A stretch of 64,000 nucleotides of DNA from assembly GCA_964367685.1 (NCBI GenBank), contig CAYIYM010000004.1:1-64000 (forward strand), given 5' to 3'. Position 1 is the first letter of the stretch, and each line of letters starts with the position of its first letter. The stretch is from CAUPWF01 sp964367685. GTDB lineage: Bacteria; Bacillota; Clostridia; Lachnospirales; Lachnospiraceae. The position numbers and the translations under genes are program-made. Positions 53,982 to 63,186 of this stretch are shown here, in pieces. The notes under the pieces were generated by a model. It saw only the letters and a program-made list of their open reading frames with translations. It was not told the origin of the DNA and made no database searches.

Positions 53982-55448
53982 ATGCACCCAAATATTATAG
54001 TATTTATGACGGATCACCAAAGAGGTGATACAACACTTTCTAATAGCCAAGTTATTACACCAAATATTGATCGATTTCGAAAAAATTCAATGACTTTTAG
54101 TGAGGCGTATTGCCCGTCTCCGCATTGTTGCCCGAGTCGAGCGACGTTTTTTACAGGGAAATTTCCGTCAGAACATGGAGTATGGAATAATGTGATGGTT
54201 AGTAATACTCTGTCAAGAGGGCTGTATGATGACACTAATGTATTTAGTACAGATTTAAAAAATGCTGGATATGACTTATATTTTTCGGGGAAATGGCATG
54301 TTAGTGCAGAGCAAGGTCCTGATCAGTTTGGGTTTGAACCAATTTATCATAATGTTTCTCAGTATCAGAAGTATAAGAATGAGTCGGATATGAATGAGTG
54401 GAATCTTTATACACAAGGAATTAGACCAGTAGATACTGGAAATGAAGTGAGAACAGAAGGTCGAATTATACGAGAGGGATATGAGGAATATATCCAATAC
54501 GGTATTGATGAGAGTCCGTACAAAGACTTGGAAGTGACAGAAGCAGCTGTCACAAAAATTGGAGAAGTAAATAAAGATAAACCATTTTTTATATATGTTG
54601 GTACAGTTGGGCCACATGATCCTTATAATGTACCACAGAAATTCTTGGATATGTATGATCCTAAGGATATTTCATTGCCTGATAATTATCATGACCCGAT
54701 GGACGATAAGCCCAATTTATATAAGCGTACGAAAGAGCGCTATGATCAATTAACGGATGAAGAACAAAAAGAGAGTGTAAGGAGATTCTATGCATTCTGT
54801 TCTTATGAAGATTATCTATTTGGAAAGATTCTAGATAAAGTTGAAGAAGAAGGGCTCATGGAAGATACAATAATCGTGTATGTATCTGATCACGGAGATT
54901 ATGTAGGGGCCCACGGCCTATGGGCGAAAGGGTTACCATGTTTTAGAGAAGCTTATAATGTGTGTTCGATGATTGGTGGTGGGCCAGTTATTAGAAAAGG
55001 GGTCGAAAGTGATGTATTTATATCACTAGCAGATTATGCACCAACGTTTCTTGAACTTGCAGGAGTAAGTAGTGAAGAACATTTTGCTGGTCGTTCTCTA
55101 GTACCTTTGCTAAAAGGTGAGGAAGATGGAGAATGGAGAGAAGAGATGTATACACAGTCAAATGGAAATGAAGTATATGGAATTCAGCGAAGTGTATTCA
55201 ATAAAAAGTGGAAATATGTATTTAATGCATTTGACTATGATGAGTTATATAACTTAGAGGCAGATCCAGGGGAACTTAAAAACTTGCTACATGGAATTAA
55301 GAATGTAGGAGAGAGTCAATATGCCGAGATAGTAAGAAGTATGTGTGAAAAAATGTGGAAATTTGCGTATGAAAACAAAGATAACTGTGTTAATTCGTAT
55401 ATTATGACGGCATTTGCACCTTATGGACCAGGAATTATATTTAATTAA
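53982..55448 (+). CDS. Cys-type sulfatase, cytoplasmic (second copy)
   Basis: This 488-residue protein is a family S1 sulfatase. It begins NIIVFMTDHQRGDTTLSN with metal-binding Asp residues; the signature CCPSRATFFTG gives Cys49 as the residue converted to formylglycine; VYVSDHGDYVGAHGLW supplies further metal ligands. There is no signal peptide, so it acts on imported sugars. It is distant from the sulfatase at 13840, so the two likely remove different sulfate groups. AAAAGGAG precedes the ATG. A GH36-clan gene begins 12 bases after its stop, so desulfation and galactoside cleavage are coupled. Confidence 0.94.
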   Translation: MHPNIIVFMTDHQRGDTTLSNSQVITPNIDRFRKNSMTFSEAYCPSPHCCPSRATFFTGKFPSEHGVWNNVMVSNTLSRGLYDDTNVFSTDLKNAGYDLYFSGKWHVSAEQGPDQFGFEPIYHNVSQYQKYKNESDMNEWNLYTQGIRPVDTGNEVRTEGRIIREGYEEYIQYGIDESPYKDLEVTEAAVTKIGEVNKDKPFFIYVGTVGPHDPYNVPQKFLDMYDPKDISLPDNYHDPMDDKPNLYKRTKERYDQLTDEEQKESVRRFYAFCSYEDYLFGKILDKVEEEGLMEDTIIVYVSDHGDYVGAHGLWAKGLPCFREAYNVCSMIGGGPVIRKGVESDVFISLADYAPTFLELAGVSSEEHFAGRSLVPLLKGEEDGEWREEMYTQSNGNEVYGIQRSVFNKKWKYVFNAFDYDELYNLEADPGELKNLLHGIKNVGESQYAEIVRSMCEKMWKFAYENKDNCVNSYIMTAFAPYGPGIIFN

Positions 55449-55460
55449 TAGGAGAGAAAA

Positions 55461-57206
55461 ATGAATCAAATAATCAGTCAATCAAATAACTACAAAATAG
55501 ATGTGGATGTAGCTCAATTACAGGATGGAGTTTCTGAATATACATATCAAGTGACTTTTTTTGAGTCACCAAAGAAAATAAAAGAGAGTATCACAATTGC
55601 ATGGAAAAAGCCATACTTAGATGTAGCAGGAGTTTGGCATCCAAAAGCTGGATTAAATAAATTTGTTTTTGCGGATTACGTTAGACCTTTTAAATCTATG
55701 ACAACAATCTCAGGACCAGTTATTTCTATCTTTAGCGAGGACAGTAAAAATCGTGGCCTTATTGCGTTATCAGAGATTAAGGAAGAGGTGTTCTTGCATA
55801 TTGGTATTCGAGAAGAGGATGGAATGGGACATTATCGAGTAGAGATTCCATCTACAAGTGTTGGAGAGCGACTTGAATATACATTTAAGTTACGAGTAGA
55901 TGAAAGAGATATCGCTTTTGAAAAATCTATTATGGATACGGCAACTTGGTGGGAAGAGACATGTGAGATCACACCAATGGAAGTAACAGGTGTAGCAAGA
56001 GACACCATGTACTCCACATGGTATTCATACCATCAGAATTTATTTGCACAAGAATTAGAAGAGCAAGCTATGCTTGCAAAGGAAATAGGTTGTAAAGCAA
56101 TCATTGTAGATGATGGCTGGCAAACAGATGATAATAACAGAGGATATGCATTTTGTGGAGACTGGGAAGTATCAACAAATCGTTTTCCGGATTTTGCGGC
56201 GCATGTTGCAAAAGTCCATGAAATTGGATTGCAGTACATATTATGGTATAGTGTGCCATTTATGGGGTATGAAGCAAAATCCTGGAAGACATTCGAAGAC
56301 AAGCTATTATATAAGGTAGATAATTTAAAGTGTGCAGTATTAGATCCAAGATATAAGGAAGTGCGCGAATATTTAATTGGAATATATGAAAATGCCATTA
56401 AGGACTGGGGAATCGATGGATTTAAACTTGATTTCGTTGATAATTTCTACCAAGCAGAGAATACGCCAGAATATAATGAAGAAATGGATTTTGAAAGCGT
56501 ACAAGATGCTGCTGACTTTTTGTTTACAGAAATTTCTGACAGACTTAAGAAACTAAAACCAGATGTATTAATCGAATTCAGACAAAATTATATTGGGCCA
56601 AATATGAGAAAATATGGGAATTTGTTCCGTGTAGTAGATTGTCCAAATTCAGCAATTAATAATCGTGTGGCAATTGTAGATTTACGCGTTATGAGTGGAA
56701 ATACTGCAGTGCATTCAGATATGCTTATGTGGCATAAAGATGAGAGTGCTGAGCTTGCTTCTATTCAGATTATATCTAGTATCTTTGCTACATTACAACT
56801 ATCAGTGAAATTAGAGAATATTTCAGAAGCACATATGAAGATGTTAAGATTTTGGATTGAATTCATGAGGGAGCATAAGCAATTATTGCAAGAAAGTGAG
56901 TTAAGCCCATTAGAGCCACACAATCAATATCCAGAAGTGTGGGCACACAATGCAGAGAAAGCAATTGTTGCTGTTTATACAAATAACAGAGTTCTTGAAA
57001 TTCCAAAAGATAAAAAAGAAGTAATAATTTTAAATGGAACCAAGACAAATCGTACAATTATCGAATTAACAGAAGAGGCGAACTATGAGGTAATCGTACA
57101 GAATTGTAAAGGTGAAGTCCTATCTAAGACTGAGGGTGTGCTTACAGAATCGTTACATGTAATTCCATCAGAAACAGGAAGTGTAGTGACAATTAGAAAA
57201 TCATAA
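55461..57206 (+). CDS. GH36/GH27-clan alpha-galactosidase-like hydrolase
   Basis: This 581-residue protein has a beta N-terminal domain of about 180 residues and a TIM barrel of clan GH-D. The barrel contains CKAIIVDDGWQTDDNNRGYAFCGDW, and GIDGFKLDFVDNF with Asp324 as the likely nucleophile. The usual SDNTD acid/base loop is replaced by a VHSDMLMWHKDESAE segment, whose Asp may serve instead. It is therefore not a standard alpha-galactosidase and may take a modified galactoside. It lacks a signal peptide and lies 12 bases after the sulfatase. Confidence 0.82.
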   Translation: MNQIISQSNNYKIDVDVAQLQDGVSEYTYQVTFFESPKKIKESITIAWKKPYLDVAGVWHPKAGLNKFVFADYVRPFKSMTTISGPVISIFSEDSKNRGLIALSEIKEEVFLHIGIREEDGMGHYRVEIPSTSVGERLEYTFKLRVDERDIAFEKSIMDTATWWEETCEITPMEVTGVARDTMYSTWYSYHQNLFAQELEEQAMLAKEIGCKAIIVDDGWQTDDNNRGYAFCGDWEVSTNRFPDFAAHVAKVHEIGLQYILWYSVPFMGYEAKSWKTFEDKLLYKVDNLKCAVLDPRYKEVREYLIGIYENAIKDWGIDGFKLDFVDNFYQAENTPEYNEEMDFESVQDAADFLFTEISDRLKKLKPDVLIEFRQNYIGPNMRKYGNLFRVVDCPNSAINNRVAIVDLRVMSGNTAVHSDMLMWHKDESAELASIQIISSIFATLQLSVKLENISEAHMKMLRFWIEFMREHKQLLQESELSPLEPHNQYPEVWAHNAEKAIVAVYTNNRVLEIPKDKKEVIILNGTKTNRTIIELTEEANYEVIVQNCKGEVLSKTEGVLTESLHVIPSETGSVVTIRKS

Positions 57207-57215
57207 ATTAAAATA

Positions 57216-57264
57216 AAAGGAGAAGCAAGGACTGCCATTTGGTAGTCCTTGTATAGAAGATAGC
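57216..57264 (+). promoter_or_regulatory. Hairpin between a ribosome-binding site and the GH36 start
   Basis: AAAGGAG (57216-57222) is followed by CAAGGACT (57226-57233), an AGTCCTTG partner (57244-57251) and then the ATG at 57265. The AAAGGAG is too far from the ATG unless the 26-base hairpin folds, which brings them to about 16 bases. A weak AGAAGA lies nearer the ATG. Confidence 0.4.
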
Positions 57265-59487
57265 ATGGGTATTAATTATGTAGATAAAAGTAAAGAATTT
57301 CATCTTTATAATAATCAGATTTCTTATATTATTAAGATACTTCAAAATGGACAATTAGGACAGTTGTATTATGGAAAGAAGATTAGAATGCGCGAAGATT
57401 ATGGGCATTTATTTGAAGAAAGTACAAGAGATATGGCAGCATATCCATATGAAGGATATTCTAAGTTTTCACTTGAGCATATTAAACAAGAATATCCAAC
57501 AATAGGAAATGGAGATATTAGATATCCAGCCTATGTGTTGGAGAGAGAAAATGGGAGTAGGGTTGTAGAATTTACATATGTTTCTCATAAGATTTATAAA
57601 GGTAAGCCAGGACTAGATAAATTACCCGCTACTTATGTGGAAGAAGAAAGTGAAGCAACTTCATTAGAAATTAAATTATATGACGCTTATATTGATGCTA
57701 CACTTTACTTACTGTATACAATCTATGAGAATCTTCCAGTAGTTACAAGAAGTACTAGATTCGAGTGTGGAAGCAAAGAGACAATGACACTGCATACAGC
57801 ACTTAGTGCATCATTAGATCTTCCAGATAAAGAGTATGAAATGATAGATCTTGCAGGTGCATGGGTAAGAGAGCGTGAAATTAGAGTAAGAGGTCTTGAT
57901 TATGGAACACAAGGGATTCATAGTATGCGTGGTTGCAGTAGCCACCAATTTAATCCTTTTGTGGCATTAAAGAGAAAACAAGCAGATGAACATACAGGTG
58001 AGGTATTAGGGTTTAGCCTTGTGTATAGTGGGAATTTCTTAGCTCAAGTCGAAGTAGATACATATGATGTGACTCGAGTTCAGCTAGGTATTCATCCATC
58101 GGGTTTCACATGGAAACTTGAAAAAAATGAAAGCTTTCAAACACCAGAAGTTGTAATGGTATATTCGGATACAGGATTAAACGGAATGAGTCAGGTGTAT
58201 CATGAACTTTATCGTACGAGATTATGTCGTGGTATGTGGCGAGATAAAGAAAGGCCGATATTAATTAATAACTGGGAAGCGACCTATTTTGATTTTAATG
58301 AAGAGCGTATCATGAATCTTGTAGATAGAGCAAAAGACATTGGTGTAGAATTATTTGTCCTTGATGACGGATGGTTTGGAAAAAGAAATCATGACAGAAG
58401 TTCTCTTGGAGATTGGTATCCGAACTTAGAGAAAATCCCTAGTGGTATTGCTGGACTTTCAAGAAAGGTAGAGCAAAAAGGTCTGAAGTTTGGTCTATGG
58501 ATTGAGCCAGAGATGGTAAATAAAGATAGTGACTTGTACCGACAGAATCCAGAATGGGTAATGGCTGAAGTAGGAAGAAATATGTGTCATAGCCGTAATC
58601 AATACATACTAGATTTTACGAGACAAGATGTTAGAGACTATATCTTTGGAATGTTAGATAAGGTGATTGGAGAATCTAAAATATCATACATTAAATGGGA
58701 TATGAATCGCTCCTTTTCAGAAGTATTCTCCAATGGGAACGACAAAGAATATCAAGGGAAGGTTTCTCATAAATATATCTTAGGGGTATATGAACTCTAT
58801 AGTAGGTTAACAGAGAAATATCCACATATATTGTTTGAATCGTGCTCAAGTGGTGGGGCAAGATTTGATCCAGGGATGTTATATTATGCACCACAGACAT
58901 GGACTTCTGATAATACAGATTCCGTATCACGTCTTAAAATTCAATATGGCACGTCCATGGTATATCCACTTAGTAGTATTGGCAGCCATGTATCAGCATC
59001 ACCAAATCATCAAACAAGACGTCCTGCAACGTTGAAAATGAGAGGTGATGTGGCATATTTTGGCACATTTGGATATGAACTTGATTTAGAAGAATTGAGT
59101 CAAGAAGAATTAGAGGGAATGAGAGAACAAATTGAATTTTTTAAAGAGAAAAGAGAGCTATTCCAGAAAGGGAAGTTTTATAGATTACGCAGCCCTTTTG
59201 AACATAATGTAACAAGTTGGATGGTAGTATCTGAAAATAAGGAAGAAGCTTATGTTGGATATTATAGAGTGTTGCAGATTCCTAATATAGGATTTGATAG
59301 AATTAAGTTGCAAGGTCTAAATCCTGAATTAGAATATGAAGTAAGTGGTCAGTTGCATACTTCATTTGGAGATGAACTTATGAACTTAGGTTTAAATGTA
59401 TCAGATTTTAGTTCGGGTGCAAAAGAAGTGGCGGCAGAGATCCAAGGAGATTTCATGTCTCGCCTATTCCATATTAAAATAAAATAG
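57265..59487 (+). CDS. GH36 alpha-galactosidase
   Basis: This 740-residue protein is a canonical family 36 alpha-galactosidase: an N-terminal beta-supersandwich, a barrel with VLDDGWFGKRNHDRSSLGDW and KFGLWIEPEMVN, Asp479 as nucleophile in IKWDMNRS, CSSGGARFDPGML, and Asp549 as acid/base in TSDNTDSVSRL. It removes terminal alpha-galactose in the cytoplasm, with no signal peptide. Length matches the usual 720-750 residues. It is the last gene of the sulfatase-glycosidase set, separated from the first GH36-clan gene by a hairpin. Confidence 0.96.
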   Translation: MGINYVDKSKEFHLYNNQISYIIKILQNGQLGQLYYGKKIRMREDYGHLFEESTRDMAAYPYEGYSKFSLEHIKQEYPTIGNGDIRYPAYVLERENGSRVVEFTYVSHKIYKGKPGLDKLPATYVEEESEATSLEIKLYDAYIDATLYLLYTIYENLPVVTRSTRFECGSKETMTLHTALSASLDLPDKEYEMIDLAGAWVREREIRVRGLDYGTQGIHSMRGCSSHQFNPFVALKRKQADEHTGEVLGFSLVYSGNFLAQVEVDTYDVTRVQLGIHPSGFTWKLEKNESFQTPEVVMVYSDTGLNGMSQVYHELYRTRLCRGMWRDKERPILINNWEATYFDFNEERIMNLVDRAKDIGVELFVLDDGWFGKRNHDRSSLGDWYPNLEKIPSGIAGLSRKVEQKGLKFGLWIEPEMVNKDSDLYRQNPEWVMAEVGRNMCHSRNQYILDFTRQDVRDYIFGMLDKVIGESKISYIKWDMNRSFSEVFSNGNDKEYQGKVSHKYILGVYELYSRLTEKYPHILFESCSSGGARFDPGMLYYAPQTWTSDNTDSVSRLKIQYGTSMVYPLSSIGSHVSASPNHQTRRPATLKMRGDVAYFGTFGYELDLEELSQEELEGMREQIEFFKEKRELFQKGKFYRLRSPFEHNVTSWMVVSENKEEAYVGYYRVLQIPNIGFDRIKLQGLNPELEYEVSGQLHTSFGDELMNLGLNVSDFSSGAKEVAAEIQGDFMSRLFHIKIK

Positions 59488-59533
59488 AGGACGTTGATTG
59501 GAATAATTTAAGAGATAGAAATAATGAAAATGG

Positions 59534-59565
59534 GCCTATAGAATGTGAAATATCATTTTATAGGC
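59534..59565 (+). terminator. Weak terminator after the GH36 gene
   Basis: GCCTATA (59534-59540) pairs with TATAGGC (59559-59565), extended inward with one mismatch. Only a short T run follows. Confidence 0.5.
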
Positions 59566-59599
59566 TCGTAGTGTTTTAAGTTCATTGCGACAATACAAA

Positions 59600-59628
59600 T
59601 TGAATATGTAGTCGTATTTTGCTATAAT
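59600..59628 (+). promoter_or_regulatory. Promoter TTGAAT-17-TATAAT
   Basis: TTGAAT (59600-59605) and TATAAT (59623-59628) are 17 bases apart. The spacer carries GTAGTCGTATT, which also occurs at 48328-48338. It is about 220 bases before the HAD gene. Confidence 0.6.
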
Positions 59629-59701
59629 TATGATATTGCTAATTTCTGAATAAAATTTAGAGGTTAGTTTAAAAGTGAAATAGAATATAGGATAGTTTCA
59701 A

Positions 59702-59803
59702 ATGGGAGAGATGTTTGCCTTATCTATAGAACCCAAATATCAAAGAAGCGGACATGGTATATTTTTCAAAGGAAACAAATTAATTATAGAAGCAGGGAAA
59801 TAA
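59702..59803 (+). pseudogene. Short frame resembling a GNAT remnant
   Basis: A 33-codon frame, MGEMFALSIEPKYQRSGHG and on to a TAA, includes EPKYQRSGHG, which resembles the acetyl-CoA-binding loop (Q/R-x-x-G-x-G) of GNAT acetyltransferases. The frame is closed on both sides, and no good ribosome-binding site is seen. A decayed acetyltransferase fragment is possible; it may also be chance. Confidence 0.2.
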
Positions 59804-59847
59804 GCAAAATCGATATTACTATAGAAGAATACGAGGAGTGATTAAAG

Positions 59848-60492
59848 ATGCAATATATATTATTTGACTTAGACGGTACATTAACAGATTCCAAACTTGG
59901 AATTACGAATTCTGCGGCCTATGCGTTGGAGAAATTTCATATAAAAGTAGAAAACTTAGATGATTTAACTAAGTTTATCGGGCCACCATTAATGGATTCT
60001 TTTATGGAATATTATAATATGTCAGAAGAAGATGCATTAACTGCTGTCACATATTATAGGGAGTATTTCGCAGTGAAAGGCGTATACGAAAATAGTCTTT
60101 ATGACGGAATCAAAGATTTGCTCATAGAATTAAAGCAGAGAAATATGACTTTAATAGTCGCAACTTCTAAGCCAACATTTTATGCAACTAAGATTTTAGA
60201 GCATTTCGGCATTATGGAATATTTTACATTTGTTGCAGGAAGTGAATTAGATGGTACACGTGCACGAAAAGCAGAAGTGATTTCATATGTGCTAGAAGAA
60301 AATAGTATTGAGGATTTAAGCAAGGCTATCATGATAGGCGATCGAAAACATGATGTTATCGGAGCCAAAGAAATGGGAGTGGAATCGATAGGTGTATTAT
60401 ATGGATTTGGTGACAAAGAGGAGTTAGAACAAGCAGGAGCAGACCATATTGTTGCTACAGTCACAGAATTAGAAGAATTTTTACTTGCATAA
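59848..60492 (+). CDS. HAD-superfamily phosphatase (Gph-like)
   Basis: This 214-residue protein is a subfamily IA HAD phosphatase. It has motif 1 LFDLDGTLTDS (residues 5-15), motif 2 IVATSKP, and motif 4 IMIGDRKHDVIGAKEMGVESIGVLYGFG. The helical cap (KFIGPPLMDSFMEYYNMSEEDALTAV) matches phosphoglycolate-phosphatase-like enzymes, which dephosphorylate small sugar or nucleotide phosphates. GAGGAGTG precedes the ATG. It is monocistronic, behind its own promoter and ahead of a terminator. Confidence 0.92.
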   Translation: MQYILFDLDGTLTDSKLGITNSAAYALEKFHIKVENLDDLTKFIGPPLMDSFMEYYNMSEEDALTAVTYYREYFAVKGVYENSLYDGIKDLLIELKQRNMTLIVATSKPTFYATKILEHFGIMEYFTFVAGSELDGTRARKAEVISYVLEENSIEDLSKAIMIGDRKHDVIGAKEMGVESIGVLYGFGDKEELEQAGADHIVATVTELEEFLLA

Positions 60493-60494
60493 AA

Positions 60495-60522
60495 AACGCT
60501 GCGGTTTTACGACTGCAGCGTT
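60495..60522. terminator. Bidirectional terminator after the HAD gene
   Basis: AACGCTGC (60495-60502) pairs with GCAGCGTT (60515-60522), with TTTT on the + side and TTTTTT on the minus side. Confidence 0.85.
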
Positions 60523-60551
60523 TTCATAGTGAATATTTTATTGGAAATTAT

Positions 60552-62027
60552 TTAGAACATTAAGTGCATGAATATAGCAGTTATTGGAATGGCAATAATC
60601 GTTCTTTCGAAGAAACAAATAATTAATTGTTTCAAATTAATTGGAATTTTAGTTGAAACCATAACAACCACTGTCTCAGAAAAGAAGATAATTTGAACCA
60701 TTGATACCGTTACAACCATATATCTTGCAGCTTCAGAAATCACATCAATTTTATCTGCAATCAGAAGCACAGGTAGGAACATTTCGGCAATTCCAACAGG
60801 GAATGATGGTGCAATTAATTCAGCGTCTGGCACTTGTAATAGATTTAATAATGGTTCAAATAACATGCCAATCCATTGAAAAAGAGGTGTATATGTTGCG
60901 ATTATCATTGCTATAATACCAACAGCTGTTAACAATGATACAACTTTAGGTAATACAAAGTAACCATCTTTTAGACTCATTCCAATTTCTTTGCCAAGAT
61001 TCGGTGCCAAATAAGCTTTCTTTACAGCACGAGCAGCACCATTTTTTAACATCCCTTTCGTTTCTTTTGCCTCGGCTTTGATTTTTTTAGCATCTTGTAC
61101 TTCACCATTTAAATAAATAGAATCAAGCTTAGATAAAGGCGGAATACGTGTCATAAAAAAACTTACAATCAAAGTAATTAGCATTGCCGAAAAATAAACA
61201 GGGATAAAATGTTTACTCAGTCCAGCAGTTTCAATTACCATATAGGCAAAACCAACGCTTACGGCACTAAAACCAGTTGCAATAACTGCAGCTTCTCTTT
61301 TGGTGTAAATGCCATCTCTATATAATTTACTCGTAATGAGCACACCTACAGAAGAGGAACTAACAAATGAAGCAATAGCATTAACAGCACTTCGTCCCGG
61401 CACTTTAAATACAGGTCGCATCAATGGTTCCATTAGACTTCCGATGAAGTCAACAATTCCATAATTCAATAAGAATGGCATGAATACACCACTTACAGGA
61501 ATAATCCAAGCAACAGATAGTGCAACTGGGATTACTGAGCCTGCAGTGTGGGATCCAACAATAATATCAGGAAGTGGAACCCCAAGTGTTGTATTTAGTA
61601 AATAACAGACAGAGAAAATTGCTCCAACGACATATAAAATAACATGCACGAAGGTATCTTCTTCGTAATACTTGTACAATTTATTTTCTTTGTTTTTGCA
61701 AATAAATTTGCCATAAATACTGAGAATTGCATTACCACCTACAATCCCCCCACTAATAAGCCAAGCCCCTACATTGCCTAGGGTGGATTGGATTGTCTTG
61801 TAAATGAAACCAAACACAACATCTGATTGACCATTGATTGTTACAGGAACAAAGAAGATAAATACTGCGATTATAGTAAAAAATAGAGCTTTAATGATAC
61901 CTTTTTTTCTTTGCTCAGGCTTAAGTATATAAGCATCTAAGACTTTATTATCGTTATAATTAGCTGGTTGTTCGATTTCTTCAACGATTTCTTCAACTAC
62001 TTCAACGATTTCTTGTGTGATTTCCAT
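60552..62027 (-). CDS. YjiH-family membrane protein with nucleoside-recognition domains
   Basis: This 491-residue protein starts with an acidic 30-residue region (VEVVEEIVEEIEQ), then about ten spans that match YjiH proteins with Gate/nucleoside-recognition domains (for example GRSAVNAIASFVSSSSVGVLITSKLYRDGIYTKREAAVIATGF near residue 215). YjiH genes often sit beside agmatinase or arginase genes, as here (32 bases after the agmatinase stop), which suggests transport of a polyamine, amine or guanidino compound. The substrate is not established. Confidence 0.82.
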   Translation of the reverse strand: MEITQEIVEVVEEIVEEIEQPANYNDNKVLDAYILKPEQRKKGIIKALFFTIIAVFIFFVPVTINGQSDVVFGFIYKTIQSTLGNVGAWLISGGIVGGNAILSIYGKFICKNKENKLYKYYEEDTFVHVILYVVGAIFSVCYLLNTTLGVPLPDIIVGSHTAGSVIPVALSVAWIIPVSGVFMPFLLNYGIVDFIGSLMEPLMRPVFKVPGRSAVNAIASFVSSSSVGVLITSKLYRDGIYTKREAAVIATGFSAVSVGFAYMVIETAGLSKHFIPVYFSAMLITLIVSFFMTRIPPLSKLDSIYLNGEVQDAKKIKAEAKETKGMLKNGAARAVKKAYLAPNLGKEIGMSLKDGYFVLPKVVSLLTAVGIIAMIIATYTPLFQWIGMLFEPLLNLLQVPDAELIAPSFPVGIAEMFLPVLLIADKIDVISEAARYMVVTVSMVQIIFFSETVVVMVSTKIPINLKQLIICFFERTIIAIPITAIFMHLMF

Positions 62028-62058
62028 CTCATTCCCTCGCTTTTCTTTTTACAGCTAA

Positions 62059-63006
62059 TTATGAATTTTTCTTTTTTAATGCTAAGATAGATAAATACTC
62101 AAATACTATATTTGCAGCCATATAAGAAGTCACTTCTCCGCTATCATAAGCTGGCAATACCTCTACAATGTCAAATCCGATATAATTCAAATCTTTGATA
62201 TTTCTAAGAATATGTAATGTTTCGAAAGAAGTGAATCCCGCTACTTCCGGTGTACCTGTTCCAGGTGCGTAAGCAGGGTCAACAAAGTCAATGTCAAATG
62301 TTAAGAAACATTTTTTATCTCCAACTCTTTCTTTGATTAATTCTATAATTGCATCCATTCCCATTTCATGTACTTTATGTCCTGGTATCAATAACATGCC
62401 TAAGTCAGCAGCCATTTTGTGCTCGTTTGGATCATAGAGAGAACCTCTCATACCAACTTGAATCGAGTGAGCAGTGTCAATAAGTCCTTCTTCAATGGCT
62501 CTTCTAAATGGAGTTCCGTGATTGTATTTTTCTCCGAATACTTCATCGCATAAATCAGAATGAGAATCAAAATGAACCAGCGCAACAGGTCCATGTTTCT
62601 TGGCAACAGAACGTAATTCTGCTAAAGTAATTGAATGATCTCCTCCTAATACAATTGGAATAGCACCTGTACAGACAATCTTGTCCATGCCTTCTTCAAT
62701 CGATTTGTAAGATGGATGAATGTATCCCGGTGTTACATTGAAATCACCAATATCTCCACCCTTTAGAGATTCCATAATGTTAACTTGTTGAATTACATTG
62801 TTTGGTTTCATCATTACTGAAATATTACGAATTGCATTAGGACCGAATCTAGAACCTGATCTAAATGAACTTGCTGTATCGAAAGGAGCACCAGCGATTA
62901 CAAAATCTAATCCCTCAGCACTGTTTACTCTTTCCATTCTCATAAATGTTCCCATGTTACAAAATCTTGGTGATGCTAAAGCACTTGTTGGTTGACCTTT
63001 TCCCAT
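62059..63006 (-). CDS. Agmatinase-family ureohydrolase
   Basis: This 315-residue protein is a binuclear manganese ureohydrolase. Metal ligands appear in GGDHSITLAEL, ALVHFDSHSDLCDEVFG and FLTFDIDFVDPAYAPGTGTPEVAGF. Members cleave agmatine, guanidinobutyrate, guanidinopropionate or related compounds to urea plus an amine; the exact one is not readable. AAAGGAG precedes the ATG. It leads a two-gene operon with the YjiH membrane protein and is divergent from a LysR regulator, which probably controls it. Confidence 0.9.
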   Translation of the reverse strand: MGKGQPTSALASPRFCNMGTFMRMERVNSAEGLDFVIAGAPFDTASSFRSGSRFGPNAIRNISVMMKPNNVIQQVNIMESLKGGDIGDFNVTPGYIHPSYKSIEEGMDKIVCTGAIPIVLGGDHSITLAELRSVAKKHGPVALVHFDSHSDLCDEVFGEKYNHGTPFRRAIEEGLIDTAHSIQVGMRGSLYDPNEHKMAADLGMLLIPGHKVHEMGMDAIIELIKERVGDKKCFLTFDIDFVDPAYAPGTGTPEVAGFTSFETLHILRNIKDLNYIGFDIVEVLPAYDSGEVTSYMAANIVFEYLSILALKKKNS

Positions 63007-63186
63007 AATAATTCTCCTTTGATAGTTATAATTTTTATTTAGTGAAATACTATCACAAATATTTGCACAGTAGTTATATGTATATAATTGCTGTTATATA
63101 TAATTTCGAATAACAATTTTCGTGAAAAATAACTAATTTTATGTTAAAATAAAAACAGAATGTTAAAAAGGTTTTGGGGAGAAAAT

